In this document: positions 36,501 through 49,764 of the stretch, piece by piece
Layout: each line of letters starts with the position of its first letter
Position numbering within the stretch: the first letter of the stretch is position 1
NCBI GenBank assembly: GCA_028583415.1
Contig: CM053267.1
Span: 43,822,834-43,886,833, forward strand
DNA: 64,000 bases
Source of the DNA: Protea cynaroides
Taxonomy: Eukaryota > Streptophyta > Magnoliopsida > Proteales > Proteaceae
Reading direction: 5' to 3'
Position numbers and translations under genes: made by a program
The notes under the pieces: model-generated
Databases searched by the model: none
What the model was told of the DNA's origin: nothing
The model's input: the letters and a program-made list of their open reading frames with translations, nothing else

Positions 36501-39500
36501 GAAACTTGTGAAAAAATAGAAAGTAAAATTTAGAGCCCACGTGTACAAACACAGGCGGGATCATACACTTTCATAATGAACCCTTTGGCTCTTAGCTCGT
36601 TATTGATAGCAAGGTCTGTTCTCAACATGTTTGGATCTTTAGTTGTTATTAGTAGGAAAAAAAAAAGATTTGTAGTTACTGCAGTTCAATAAAACCTTCT
36701 CTAAGTCAGACGCTTCGAATGTCAAGAGCTTCATTTCTCCAACAGCCACAAGGAAATTTCTCATGTTCTCAAAGTATTGGATTGCTGACTGAGCCCCGCC
36801 ATCTGTTGATTGAACAGGAATTACTGGACTTTCTACGACCTGTTGCATGAAAATCACATCTTTACAATTATGAGCATATATTGAAAATCTTTATGGGTGT
36901 GGGTCGGGGAGGGGGTGGTATTCTTGGAGTTGTAGTGTACAATAATGAAAATCTTTTTCTTTTGTTTTAAACCAAGATTTTATTCAATTGAGATTAGAGA
37001 GAGAAGTCAAGGCTTCATTGATACAAAGATCATTTAATTTAGGAGCGGACAAGAAAAACTGACATAGCTCCCGAGAGAAAGGAATACCCTATATTATTGG
37101 CATCCATAGAAATAAAAAAAATATATACACAATCCTTAAAGGAACAATATTGAAAATCTTTATGGCCTCAAGGAAGCATTCCGACACCATCCAATATTTT
37201 TGCCTAAAATTAATTATCACTGAAACTTTATCGACATTGTTTTTATGGTAAGAAAAAAAAAAAAAAACCTTTACGGATATGTTGTGCCGTTATTATCTAA
37301 ATACATGTTCATAATTAATCAATTCAAAATGAAGGACATGTTAAAATAATGTTTTGAAAAGTATTTGTAAAACTTAATTTTGTTAAAAAAAAAAAAAAAA
37401 AACACAAATGGAACAACTCTGTACTACGTGAACATCAGATAACCTTGTCCAGAAAAATATATAGATAAAGTCTCTTTAAGTCCGTCCATCCATGCTAGTT
37501 TTCAGACCATGACCGGCTAATGTGGCACATGGAAAATAAATTTGATAAATCCAATCGTTGAATAAAAATTAGAAAGGATGTGGTTTAAATTGCTCACATG
37601 TTTCAACAAGATATAATCATTTTACTCTCACATATTGACATCTTTTCCTTGTATTTTAGTCATCTTTTATTTTTTTTAAATATAATGATCAGGATACCAT
37701 CCAATCTACTTAACTTCACACGAGATTTGGCAGCTATAAGTGATCTCCGCAGATATGAGGTCCCCACCAACTAACATTGGGCAGCTCTGAATAAATAAAC
37801 TCCATCTGACGTTTTATTTGAATTATGACGTCACATATATACACAATCAAAAAATTCTAGAGGTTAAAAATTGACTTTTTCTGGGAAATATTTTTCCGAA
37901 CCCGTTAAATGGGAAACAAGAATTTAGCTGATGTTTGATTGGATTTCTACGTCACGGATATACACAAGAGGGAAAAAAGTTTCCATTAAAAATTGATTTT
38001 TCTGAGAAATATTTTCCGTTTTAATAAAACATAAAGGGTATAACGGAAGAGCAAGGAAATTCGGTGGAGTATCAGAGGATTCAAATAGTAATCCAGAGGG
38101 AAATTAGTGGAAGGTTAGCAGAAGGAAAGACGAGCGCAGGAGGAAGAGGTGGTGAAATGAAATTTACCTTGGGCACGGCGCCTGGATTGACTTTGTTGAG
38201 GACATTGCAAAGAATGAGGCCGTTGCGCAGTGCCTGACGGAATTCCTCTTCCGTTGGCCCTCTGGGTAGTGCTTCGGACGCACTTTGATCCATCTGTCTC
38301 AGCCATTCTGCCGCCTGCGACCTTCTCAATGCTGTGACATATATTTAACCAAAATAAACATTCAGATTTTTATCTCATTCCACATATTCATGCCCCTCCC
38401 CAACTTTATCCATGAATCGAAAGGTTGTTTCTGTTCCTTTTGCCCTTCTCAGTCAGCCTCTTGAGTTGAGATAAACACGTGTACATATAGATGTGGGGTC
38501 CACGGCCCATAAGTATGGGCCCAGAGTCAAAGACTCCTAATTTTGTTTTCTATATAATGTTTACGGCAAGAATCCAGATAAACACGTGTACGTATGGGTG
38601 TGGGGTCCCCGGCCCATAAATATAGGCCCAAACTCCTAATTTTGTTTTCTACAGAGACGTAAGAGGCCGCTACAAACATATACCGAGACATGGCTCAATA
38701 GTTCGCCATTCTTTGACTTGGGGTTTGAATTTAAAATTTGAACTTAGTGACGTTTGCAACGGACATCTTGCTTTGAATATTTGACATACATACCAGGAGT
38801 TGGTGAAGCTTAGCCCAGTTGAAACAACGGAACCAGCTGATGACGTTTAAAGTAATTCTATAATTTGTTGCAATGCACTTCAAATTCAGGCTTAAACCGT
38901 TCAAGAACAATCTAAATCTCCCCCCCCGCCGGGGCCCCTTCAAAAAAAAAAAAAAAACTCCTTAACATGGGGAGAGTGGGGAGGTAATGTCTGGTGAGAG
39001 CCCAACCATGACGTTGTTAGGGATTTAAGAGGCTTGGAGGGTCTTTGCCCTATGAGCTCACTTTATAAACATCTAAACTGGTAAAGCAAGTAAAGTAAAT
39101 GTTTTTTACCAGAAAAAGTAAATGTTAATGCAAAAGGTCTGTCTCTATGACACAAGCTTGTGTTAAGGAAGTCTTGACAGCTTGACATCGCATGAAGGGT
39201 AGAATGGAAAATTCATAAATAAGAGGTATTATGGGTAATTTTATAAATAGGAAAGTAGGATAACAACTTGGTAAATAAGAAGAGGGATTTTTTGCTTCCG
39301 TGTCAATCTCTATTACACTTGAATCAAAATCATAGAGATTAACCCTGTTGGTAAAACCTATAATTCCTCAAATAAATTAAAAAAAAATCCCCCATCTAAA
39401 ATGTAATACACATCAAAATCAATTACATAAATCTATAATAAAGCAAAAAACTTCCGTATTAGAGTTGGGGATCAAGTTTCAAAGTTTCAACAGTTTCTTA

Positions 39501-40721
39501 AGGAAAAAAAAAAGGCCGTCAGACTAGATCCTACTCCCACACACAAGAAAGGTGAAATGACCTCCCCAACCCTTTCTAAACCCTCCGCCGCACATGTTCT
39601 TATTAGCCTTGTGTAGGCACAAGAACCATACAGCCTATTAGTGATCCCCTCCCATTTTTTTAAAAACAAAGGAGGAAGAGACTGATGAAGCCATAAAGAA
39701 GGTAAATATTTCTTGTTATGAACCATAAAGAAGGTAAATACTTGAACAAAGCTATCATTTAAATAATGGGCATGGGCAATTAGGATAGGGTCATAAATTC
39801 TCCAATTATTGTTACTCTTTAGGCAGGTAAATACTAAAGAAGGTGTTTATGAACTCCTACCATATCTTTCCAAAGTAGTGTAGAGACAAGTCGGGAGTAG
39901 GAAATTGATAACCCCTTGTAACCCTACTAATACTGGGGTCAGAACTTTTAGCTTTTTTAAAATCAGATCAATTTAATGTTAAATTAAACATGCTTTAAAA
40001 AAAGAGATGATGATGATAACGATGTTATAATTATTATTATTTTGATAAATTTATTATTGTTGTTGTTGTTATTATCATTTTATTTAGCTTGTATGCGATC
40101 GAGGTGCATATATTATAGTGAAAACAGTACCACAAGAAATTTTATATTATTTTTTAAGTAGGAAATTATATATTTTCAAGAATTATAACAATCATGAATA
40201 TGTTGGTATAAATAATTCAGTGAAAATACCAAAAAAGAGATAGTTCAATGAAAATATTAACTAAAATCATACTAAAACATCGCAATATGGTTTTCAGCTA
40301 GAGGCAGTGGAAATTATTATCGATTGACAATTATTCAATATGAAAAGAAAGTTAGTTAAAATAAATATGCATAAAAATAATAGCATGAAATGAAAAAGAT
40401 GTTTTCTGTATTTTATGAAAATATTTATTTTGTCCAATATGGAACCAATTTTAGTTGACATGTTTCATTCTGAAATTATTAATGATTAAAGACTATTATC
40501 CCTGTTAATTTGTTATTAGATGGCTGTCTGCAGAAAAGTTAGCACCAGCTACTAAAACAATTACTGGTACCTGCTTCCTCGGCTTTTCTTTGAGCCAATT
40601 CGTCGTCGTTGATAACTTCATCAGCAATGTAAGCATCTTCAGAGTTCAATCCTTTCAGTCCTGGTCTCAAGCTCTTGCAAGGAGAAGTGAAAATGGAAAT
40701 GCAGTTAGCTTCTTGTGGCAT
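27569..40721 (-). CDS. Calponin-homology kinesin of the KIN-14 family, 1134 aa, 17 exons
   Basis: Exons in transcript order: 40721-40571, 38331-38168, 36839-36696, 35854-35492, 34098-34030, 33863-33639, 33045-32964, 32588-32493, 32370-32191, 31699-31593, 30596-30418, 30157-29993, 29900-29647, 29295-29132, 29042-28848, 28753-28047 and 27728-27569. They sum to 3405 bases with phases agreeing at every join. A CH domain (about residues 55-175, with RNGLILCNVLNKVNPGAVPKV) is followed by an acidic linker, a coiled coil (about 355-432), a motor domain (about 433-765) with the minus-end neck signature SIRVFCRVRPF, P-loop GQTGSGKTYTM, switch I NERSSRSHS and switch II DLAGSER, then a long basic tail. 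Plant CH-kinesins (KCH group) bind both actin and microtubules. An in-frame TAG just upstream of the ATG supports the start. Intron 11 is AT-AC. The last exon holds an unused CATG|GTAAGT donor, and reading through it ends in GKFTSLP. The exact orthologue within KIN-14 is not settled. Confidence 0.92.
30158..30417 (-). other. U12-type AT-AC intron in the kinesin gene (intron 11)
   Basis: Read on the minus strand, the 260-bp intron begins ATATCCTTTT, the consensus minor-spliceosome donor, and ends TTCTTGCAC. The branch-site-like word TACCTTAAC (30175-30167) lies about 10 bases before the acceptor, as U12 introns require. Excising exactly these bases joins AG|A into an arginine codon and restores the conserved motor sequence DGSNRRLDIRNNSQLNGLNV. 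No GT-AG alternative I tried gives this join. Confidence 0.88.
33228..33260. repeat. Poly-C/poly-A run in kinesin intron 6
   Basis: C8-9 followed by about 20 A's, in an intron. Confidence 0.85.
35097..35405. repeat. Diverged direct repeat in kinesin intron 4
   Basis: A segment around CCTAAAAGCTTAAGCTA through TCATCCAAGGTCCCA and GTTAGT occurs at about 35108-35195 and again at about 35310-35397 with substitutions. It resembles decayed transposon sequence. No ends were found. Confidence 0.55.
37807..38020. repeat. Old tandem duplication in kinesin intron 2
   Basis: Two diverged units of roughly 95-118 bp each contain a TACGTCAC or TGACGTCAC word, then TATACACAA, and end in AAAAATTGA and GAAATATT. 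The shared order of words rather than overall identity supports duplication. Confidence 0.5.
38470..38651. repeat. Two-copy direct repeat with CACGTG and GGCCCA motifs in kinesin intron 1
   Basis: Units at 38470-38552 and 38577-38651 both read GATAAACACGTGTAC, then TGTGGGGTCC, CGGCCCATAA, GGCCCA-type words and CTCCTAATTTTGTTTTCTA. CACGTG is the G-box core, and GGCCCA is the site-II/UP1 core common in promoters of growth-related plant genes. They lie in the large first intron, so a role as an intronic enhancer or internal promoter is possible but unproven. Confidence 0.65.
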
Positions 40722-43234
40722 CTTCGCTCGCTAGTCCCTGGGGAGGATTTTTGTCAGAAAGTACTCTTCCAAAAGGATGATATCTGTCCAATGACAAAGC
40801 ACTCATTCAGATGAATCAGATCCTCAAGAAATAAAGACTAAAGAGCATTATGAAATAAACATTCAAATTTAGTATCATGAGACTTCGCTTCAAAGTTCTT
40901 TTTCTTAAGAAAGAAAAAACTGGAACAGAACCAAAATCTGGTAATAACAACTTGACAATCTCTGGTTTTGATTTCAACGATTATATACGGAAAAACTTTT
41001 CCTCCTGATTTCAAGGATTCTAGAGAAAGAATTCGTTAAAGAATTTCAAGAAAGGTATTTATACTCAGAAATAATCTTAACCAAGAACAACAGAGAACAT
41101 AAACCTCAATCCGATCGACGGAATTAGGCAAGAAAGAAAGGTAAATGAAAGAAACAGCAGACTAAGATAGCCGAAGTCTTGAGTCAAAAAAGAACTTTGA
41201 TCGGAGAAAAACAGAGTTAACTACTGTTTCAGTCTGAAACCGAAGAAGTTCATACAAGTGGCCATGGATCATAAACGAAAGCAGCGGCAAACAATGAATT
41301 TGTTTCAATTTCTGTTCTCCTACTTAAATTCGACTGTAATAAAGAAAGTTCCTTCGATTACCTTAGACCAGAGAACCACCGTGGATGCTTTGCTGCCTAG
41401 AAGCGGAAGCAGTAAACACCAGATGTACTGGTTTTCTTCCAATTCCGATGACCGACGCGATCTTGATCTGGAGCAGAAAGCAATAACTGAAACAAGCTTC
41501 TCGTGTACCGTGGTGAGTGGGCGAAAGTAAAATATAAAGACCCCCAAAACTCCTCTCTTTGAGTTTTTCAAACTTTCCGTTGTCTTTCTTTGTTAGACAA
41601 AATTAGACGACCGGTTGGATGGTGTTTTGACGGAGACATAACGCCGTCAACCGTGGATGCAGTTAGACTTAGACGGCAAACGTAGTAACGACGTTAAAGA
41701 TCTTAAGTGCAATCACCATTCACCACCGTCCACCGCCACCTTCGGAGTTTCGATTGAAATAATTAAAATTGAAACTCAGTAATTCGTTTTTAACTTTCAA
41801 GATTCCAGTTGACTGGAGCTTGACCCGCCAACTGGCAGACAATAATGCCTTATCAGGTTATGACAAGTGTCTTCTCCAATCATGTAATCAGTGGCTTTTG
41901 GACTGCACTACGATCAGGTCATGTATCTTTTTCGGATTCAAACTGTCTCCTGCAATGGTATCTGTAGGAGACGCGGCTGTATTCAAATGATGTCCAACAC
42001 ATGGGTGTCGATAAATCCGAACTGTCCAACTAGTACTGGGGCATAAACCGACAAGCCCGACACCCCTCTGCTTTCATCTTATCAAATGATTGGAAAACTC
42101 AAATTCAGCAGACACCCACATGTCAGGCATAGGTTGGATGCAATCGAGTCTCATACCGACCCCTGTTAGGAGATTATTTGAATCCATCTTTTTTCTGAAA
42201 ACAGCACAGATGCGGTCCTTCCCAATGAGGACTAACTACCTCTCTCCAGACCTGAACTTCTCCTACCGTCTAGTTCACTTGATATTCTTCAGTCGTCTAG
42301 TTTGACAATCATTCATTAAAATTATATGAACATGAGATATAGAATTGTAAATAAACATATAAACGATTTACTCAAATACTCCATGTATACATCATTAAAT
42401 CACACCAAAATAGGCATCAAATTCACCTTTAAACCTGTATGCCACAAGTGTTAAAGAACGTTAGGATGGAATTGGCCAACTACTTTGAATTCTAAAACCA
42501 TATGAACTAACTTTGAACCAGTCCCAGATGAACCCCATCTAAAGCAAGCGATATCAAAACTTGACAATTCTCTCGCTTGGGGGGGGGGTGATCTAATCTG
42601 GATTGGTTTTAAACATAACTGATACTATATTCGATACCTGGATTTAAAACCTTTGGACAAAGCATGAGATTGATGGTGAAATGCACTCTGATATCATATT
42701 CATTTACTTGACTCATTTATTTGACTTTTGATAAGTAAAGTATATTCAATGATACAACATCATGTATCAACCCACGTTAGTAATTATTCATCATGAAACC
42801 TCTCATAAACACGAAATTATTTCTCTTCTTTGTATCTCTAAGAATAATGGAAAGAAAGCGGGCCAGTCTTGGTGCCCACAACCAAAACATGCCATAAGCA
42901 TTGCCAATCGACTCTCATCTACGAGTCTCTTTCGATGAGAGTCACTTGTACTTCTTTAGAAGATACTCTCTTGTTGTTCAATTTCTTTAGCTGTGATCTA
43001 ATGGTTGGAATTCACTCGACATACATACTGAGTCATTAATATATGCATTAAGTGAACTCGAACCTCTAGATCATGACTGGAGTCCCTCCAATAACATGAG
43101 AGGATCCAAACCTTCTCTTTTCTCTTTCTACTTTTATTTTTATTTTTAAATAAATAATCTAAATTAATCTAAATATTTAAATAGGTAATAAAACAGTGCC
43201 ATAAGCCATTCCATCACCATTGGCATTACCTTAA
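40722..43234. other. Kinesin upstream region and intergenic DNA
   Basis: The interval 40722 to about 41750 is the probable leader and promoter of the kinesin gene on the minus strand. I could not place a TATA box or a non-coding first exon. The rest is AT-rich with no recognised exon. A 9-G run is near 42573. Confidence 0.4.
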
Positions 43235-44176
43235 TGCCAATTTGGTTACCACTCTTTATTTCATAGTCAAACATTTTCTATGGAAATGTTGTGCTCAAGG
43301 GATACCTTCTATTGTAGCCTTAATACATAGGAAGATGGAGTTAGAACCTCTATGTAGGAGATGTAATATGGCTGAAGAAACTTTTGATCATATTCTCTTA
43401 TATTGCCCTTTTTTCTCAAGCCGTACTATGGTGGGGTTGTCAGCTGTCTTTGAAGGGGCCGGAAAATCATGTTTCTTCCTTTGCTCAATGGCTGGATGCT
43501 TTTGGAAGATCCACTATTACCTATCCTAAGCCCCAAAGAATATTATTTTTCTCTTTTATTGCATTTATCAGTTGGCATATCTAGAAATCTAGAAATAAAT
43601 TGTATTTTGAGCATGAACAAGATAATCCTTTTTTTTTCTTATTGAGAGGTCTCAACGTGTCTTTACTGAATTATGCAAAGCATACAAGCTGGGTATTAAT
43701 GGATGCAACTAATCAGGATGACAAGGATTATAATTCTACTATATGGAAGCCTCCTTCACAGGGAGTATTGAAGTTCAACATAGATGCTTCATTATTGGCA
43801 ATGAGGAAGGCATTAATGATAGCGGTGCAGCAAGGTCTCACACTTATAGAGGTGGAAACTGACAATCTAGAGGTGGTTTAGTGTCTGAATGACATCAAAT
43901 CGTTTTTTGATATTGTTCTCAATACTATAATACAGGATATTAAAGGTGGTTTATCTAAACAATGTAAGGTTAATTCTTGTTATATACCTATATTTGGAAA
44001 TCGAGTGGCATATCAGGTAGCTCAACAAGGTTATCCTGGGTCTGGAATGTTATGGTGGCCTTCTGATTGATTCTGAATGATTAATGGATCTATGTAAATT
44101 TATTGTAAAGGATTATAATGATATGATAAATCAATGATCCTTCATGATCCTTCTTATTACCAAAAAACAAAAAAAA
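43235..44176 (+). pseudogene. Non-LTR retrotransposon 3' remnant (zf-RVT and RNase H pieces)
   Basis: The first frame (about 43245-43430) gives a reverse-transcriptase zinc-binding domain: FLWKCCAQGIPSI, LCRRCNMAEETFDHILLYCPFF. The frame then shifts and continues with WLDAFGRSTITYPKP and ISWHIWKSRNK, then RNase H-like PPSQGVLKFNIDAS and ALMIAVQQGLTLIEVETDN. The centre of the RNase H domain is missing, and stops and frameshifts are present. The end near 44160-44176 is A-rich, as expected for a LINE tail. It is a dead fragment of a plant L1-type element. Confidence 0.8.
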
Positions 44177-47100
44177 CATGTAATTCATTGTAACCCACAC
44201 TTTCTTTCTTTTTTAGTTATGGAACTTGAGTAGTAAATCCGCATCCTAGATATGACCTTATGTAACTGACAGCGATCACATCATTTTAATAAAGATAAAA
44301 CTACATCGAATCCCCAATGGGGTCCATACTTTTTTGAATGAGCAAGAAAAACTATGATACAAGTTTTCTAAGGGCTCGTTTGTTATGTGGTAAAATTTAT
44401 TAGTTAAAAAAAATCAAGAAATTCAACTATTGGAAATTTGGTATGGGTTTTAGGATTTGATTTTGTGCAGAACCCTGTATATTTAGGAGAATAGTTTATC
44501 ACGATTTGACATGTAGAAGTCCGGTCGGGCCCGGCCTGGCCCTTTGGTGTACCAAAGCTCTTTTTTAAAGTTATAACCTGCTCCCTTGGATTCGCATTGG
44601 ATTTGGTGAAAGTCTTAAAAATATATACGTTAGACTTTTGAAATGGAAAAATGGAGGCAAGATGTAATTGAACCTACGCTTTAAATGATTATTAAGATAA
44701 AGCTTTCATCATGTTTCTGCCTACAGCTTGTCCCCCATTCTTAAAAATTCTCTTTCAGCCGTTGGACAGCCTGCCAATGGTTGAGGATCAACCGATGCCC
44801 CATGTACATGTGTATGCCAAGAACTTCTCCACAGTCAGATTAACGGCTGACCTGTCCACCTTCATTGTTTTTTTCTCTTCTTGAATCCTATGTGAACTAT
44901 TCGTTTTCACTTTTCAAGAAGGCAATCTGGCTAAATATCACCTACTTGGTGACAAAAGTTAGAAAAATCAATATATAAATGTAGTTTTGATATTTGAGGT
45001 TGGATTTGGTAAATCTGGTCTGATTCTAGGTTCAGAGAGTGAACTAGACTTCATTTGACTATAGGATCCCAAATTTGAGAGTTAAAAAAACTAGTTTTCG
45101 TTACTCCGTAATAAATAAATAAAAAAAAAGACTTGACTTCCACCCCCATCAAATCTAGAACCAATGTTAGATTCATTTTTATCATTCTACTCTCAATAAA
45201 TTCTTGAATAAAATCTAGAACAACATTATCAAACAATTCTTCTGTTTTTAAAAAACTAATTCCAGAACAAAAACAGTAAAGTAACTCTATAACAAAAACA
45301 ACAGATTAGGAACAAGAGTGCTATCATACAAGGCATAGCGGTTTTATCTGTAATGATCCAATAATGCAACATTTATCACCAGATCGGTGATATTTAGCTA
45401 GACTCTTGAAAAAAGTAATGAGAATGGAAAGCTTCCCTTTGAAGCGTAGATTAGTAATTAAGCAGTAATCAGAATGTTAGCATTAAATTATGCTTCGCTT
45501 TTTCTCTTGGATCTCCATGGCTTTGGAGTGTGGAAGATTGGAATACTGTTTTTGACCGGGGCCAAAGAAGAAGGAGCAAATTTTGGTGGGAGTGGTAACG
45601 ATAATGATTGATCTTAATTCCTAATCCATGTGGGTCCCCTTGCTTTTTATTTGTGGTTGACGAGTTTCCTGCTTTGAAATGAGTGGACATGATCATGAAC
45701 ATGGTCCCTACCATCATCCACCATTCATGCGTTATCAATCCCTACCTTTGCCCGCATGTGCCGGCGGCTTCTCGCATGTAGAATGGTGGAAAGAAGAATT
45801 TGCCACGTGGAAAGTCATTTGCACGGCGGTACAGCTTAACCTTTCTATACATTCCACTCAACTTTTCTTTTTCTTTTTTTTGTTTTTTGGTAGGGGATCT
45901 CCCCACATTCCACATTTTGTTTTTGCCAAGGAATCTGATAGAGAGCATCCTATGGTTTATTTATAGGAACCATAGTCGTTAAATTTTCTCCATATAATTT
46001 GTGAATTATTTTATTGATTTTTTTTGATGATTCAAAAAATTATTTCATTTTTTAAATATATTTAAAATTGATTTAAATTTTAAAATTTCATATTACACGA
46101 ATAATTAAAGTGCAATAATAAATAAAAATTGAAATGAATCAGTGTCACCCTTCCGATCTTTCTCTTAATTGTTTACTGGTCGTCGTGAAAATAGTGAATC
46201 AGTCGTATCTTGGCTTTCATTGGCAATGGAACTGTTGCAACTTCATTTGCTCCTTGACCTTTTGTTGGAACCTCAAAGACAAAGCGATAGAAATGATGAT
46301 GTTATCGATGACAATGTTGAGGTATGGATGTGTAAGTCATGATGAGCATAGAGAGCTCTAAAACAAGAGAAAGTTCCTAAATTATGAAAAAAAAAAAAAT
46401 TTAAATTTTAAATCATAGCCATTGAACATGCACCTAATGAGATCAGTAGAATCTTAACCGTATGTTTTTTCAGTCTGTCTTTTTATTGAAATTATGATCG
46501 AATTTTCAAATTAAAATAACAAGTTTACATCTTTAGGATAATTCTCAAATCTGAATTTGCTAATTATGATGAGAGTGTGTGTAAGAATATTTTATACAAA
46601 GAACACCAACAACCTTCTCGAAAAATCCTTCTTTATTTCTCAGGGCTTACCCTAGGCCTGGCCCAGTCCTAGACTCCGAGGTTGGGCTGGGTTATCTTGG
46701 CCCAGACTTGGCCCGGTCTATTATCATTTTTTATGTTATTTTTACATTATATTCAATAAATTAAATCAACAGTGTATATTAAATATTAATTATCATAATC
46801 AACACAAACAAAAACCCTAAACCCAGGCCTACCCGGTCCGACCCCAGACATAAAATTCCTAACTTAGCCCAGCCCAGATCAAAATCCTAATACAAGCCCT
46901 GAAATTTTAAAGTGGGCTTTGGATGGGCTCAGGTCAGGCTCTCCACACCATGGTTGCACCCCTACGCACACCGTTGGGAAAGAGATGCTTTGGGGTTTAT
47001 AACATCTATAGTTGTTTGTCCCTAAATCTATTGCATAGCTATCATCAGAAGTACTTACCACATGGTAGGTTTGATGAAGTTAAAATTTTGGGAACAAGTA

Positions 47101-47222
47101 ACCTAAAGTCTTTTGCTCACATGTCAAGTTTTAAGGAATTCACAGTTAGCCAAGTAGTGAAATAAGCTTTGAAAAACAAATAAAAAATGAATTTTTTTTC
47201 TCAAAACAAATGGCCAATTGAA

Positions 47223-47228
<6 letters not shown>
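44177..47228. other. Gene-poor DNA between LINE remnant and hAT-like element
   Basis: AT-rich sequence with no supported exon. A segment at about 46640-46975 is rich in GGCCCAG and GGGCTGGG words of the type seen in plant hAT-like non-autonomous elements, but I could not define matching ends. The open frames near 45469-45980 have no family resemblance. Confidence 0.4.
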
Positions 47229-47268
<40 letters not shown>

Positions 47269-47279
47269 TGTGTGTGTGT
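47229..47279. repeat. (AG)n-(TG)n compound microsatellite
   Basis: About 19 AG units followed by about 7 TG units. Confidence 0.95.
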
Positions 47280-47305
47280 CGAGGGCACTATAAGAGGCTA
47301 GAGGT

Positions 47306-48410
47306 TAGGGGTGTCCATTGGTCGGTTTCGACCAATCTCGGTCGGGCCCCATCAGTCACCACAAATTTAACACTTGCACCGTAATCAACATGTTTAATTA
47401 GTCGATTTTCATAAGCTAGACAGGGACACATTTACGTTCGGTCTGGTTGGTCTCGGTTCCTAACCAGTCTTATGCTAATCTGTTTATAAACTGGATGCAA
47501 GACAACCGATCCATGATTGATCTTATGCTAATCAGCTTAATCCTACCAACCAGTCCACAATGGACAAAAGCACGATCTTTGGCCAGATTCTACTTCCTGA
47601 ACTATTACAAAGGCACATTTGCACATGTCTTCTAGTACCGCTCCATGCACTTCCTGTTCAAAATCCAAGTCAAGTATTCATTCCTGATTCATTTGCTATT
47701 CTTAGATGTAAGGTTCAAACAAACAAGCCATCCAAAATTTTAGGAAGGAATTTTATTATTTAATTTATCTTGTAAGCCTTAATTATTTTTGGTGTGTCAT
47801 CTACTTATCTTCTCGAGCTACATCATCAAAAATAGTAGAGATGAATTTTTTTATTTAACTTATCGTGTAAGTCTTCATTATTTATGATGTTATACGATCA
47901 CATCAAGCTACATCATCTCATTGATCTTCTTGAGCTACATCATCAAAGAGAGTAGAGGAATTTAACTTATCTTGTAAGTCCTCATTATTTCAAGTGTCAT
48001 TTGATCATGTAAAACTACATCATCTGACCGATCTTCTTGTCAAGTGTCATTCTGCTTCATAAAGCCCCTGATTCTCACATTCAATCCATGTTAGAGTCTT
48101 TGTATTTCTTGTACTTTGTCCTTTCCAAGACTACCCCGCAGCACGAGTAAAAAAAACCCCACTAAAGGGAGAGGGAGATAGGGAAGATTAGGTGGATTGG
48201 ATCCGTAATTGGTCGGTGTTAGTTTCGGTCCATAATCAACGGATACAGTCTTGCAACCTTCAGGCTACTCCTTTGCACTGTGAATGACCGATTAATAATC
48301 GGTCTGGGCCTAAACCCGACAAGCTTAGTAAACGGTGCAGGTCTGTCTGGGTTTTAATCAATTGATCCGATTTAAGGGACATGATTGGGGGGCAGAAATT
48401 GACACCCCTA
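47306..48410. mobile_element. Possible hAT-like non-autonomous element
   Basis: The left end TAGGGGTGTCCATT and right end AATTGACACCCCTA are near-perfect inverted repeats about 1.1 kb apart. CTAGAGGT precedes the left end and CTAGAGGG follows the right end, but eight bases further out, so the true right edge may be 48418. The interior is rich in GGTCGG and TCGGT words and has no coding frame. Superfamily assignment is tentative. Confidence 0.5.
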
Positions 48411-49764
48411 CGGCCCTACTAGAGGGTTTTTTTTTTTTACAAATGATTTGATTACTATAGGTTGTTCCACCAAATGAAGCTGAGACAACAATGAAGAGAG
48501 GATTGCAACGGTGGTTGGAGAAGTAGTGTATTATGACCGAAGGAGCCATGGGTGGAGTTGTGGCGGAGCAATTAATGGAAAGAGAGGGTTTGTAGGTATT
48601 AAGAGGAAGAGCCGAGTCGGGAGACAATGATGCCGAGTTAAACAATTGCCAGAATGCATGGTATGAGTGGAACTGTGGAAGTACATAGGGTGAGAAGGGT
48701 TGATGGAGATAGATTAGCCAAGCAGTGGAGATCAAGAAATTAACTATATGAATGTGGGGATTCCTTAATATCGACACTTGAGTTGTTCAAGTTGTTGTCC
48801 GATGTTATCATTGTAGGGCCAAGGCTTAGGTCTAGTGTTCAAGCCTCCTCTCTAATCACACATTGAGTGTCCGACAATGGCAACCCCTTTCCTCCTCCCC
48901 CCTCCTCCCATCAAGTGTCGACCCCTCCCCGAGCCACCCTGTCGGGACCCACCATGGCAAAAAAAAAAAAAGGGTATCATACGACTTGGGAAAGCTCCGG
49001 TGGTGCTTTTTTGTTTGCAACATCCAACCATAGAGTGGTGGTAGTGATCGAAAGGGGGGAGGTGGAGAGACATCAAGGGCAAAGATATAAAAAAACGTAG
49101 GTGACTGGAGTGACACTGTTTAGAGTAGTTTTTTTAATACTCATTTTTTTTCAGGTACCTTAAGCTTTTTATTTTTTTGTATGTACTATAAAATTAATTA
49201 TGTAATATTATTATGACATATGTAGCTGTTTGGTATAATTTATATTATTTTTTTATATTTAAAATGAATTACTATAATCTAAAATCTATAAGTAGGTTAG
49301 AAGGTGGTTATTATAATTATGATAATCTATTATTATTTCTTTATGTCTAATGGTACCAAACCATTATTATTTATGCTCATAATTTATTCTCATTAATTTA
49401 TTCTCATAAATGATTTGTAATAAATAACTCATAAACATAAATATAAATTATATCAAAAAGATCTTATTTACATGAAAGATTGGATGAATAATAATAAATA
49501 GAAAAATATCTTCAAAATAACAGCTTGGGGATTTTTTCTCATGCCTTTTGCATAACTAACACTCCATCGCCTCACCGACATTATATGCCCCCTAGTGAAC
49601 ATTGATTGCCTCATGTGTGGCTTGGGGGATTCCCCCAATCTAGTGGCTTATGTAACCATTACCCATTAATAAATTAAAAAAATTCATATTGGATAATGGG
49701 AGAGGAATATTCCCTACAAATAGACATGCAAGAAACCGTATTTTTAATGAATACCACTCATATA
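48411..49764. other. Gene-poor DNA, no gene recognised
   Basis: The part up to about 49100 is somewhat GC-richer with purine-rich stretches; the rest is very AT-rich. Open frames on both strands near 48850-49110 overlap low-complexity C-rich sequence and show no family resemblance. Confidence 0.35.

Noticed and set aside
43242..43881. Intact small genes in the LINE remnant
   Set aside because: The pieces are zinc-binding and RNase H fragments of one retroelement separated by frameshifts and a deletion.
48850..49120. Overlapping open frames on both strands
   Set aside because: They overlap C-rich low-complexity sequence and resemble no known protein.
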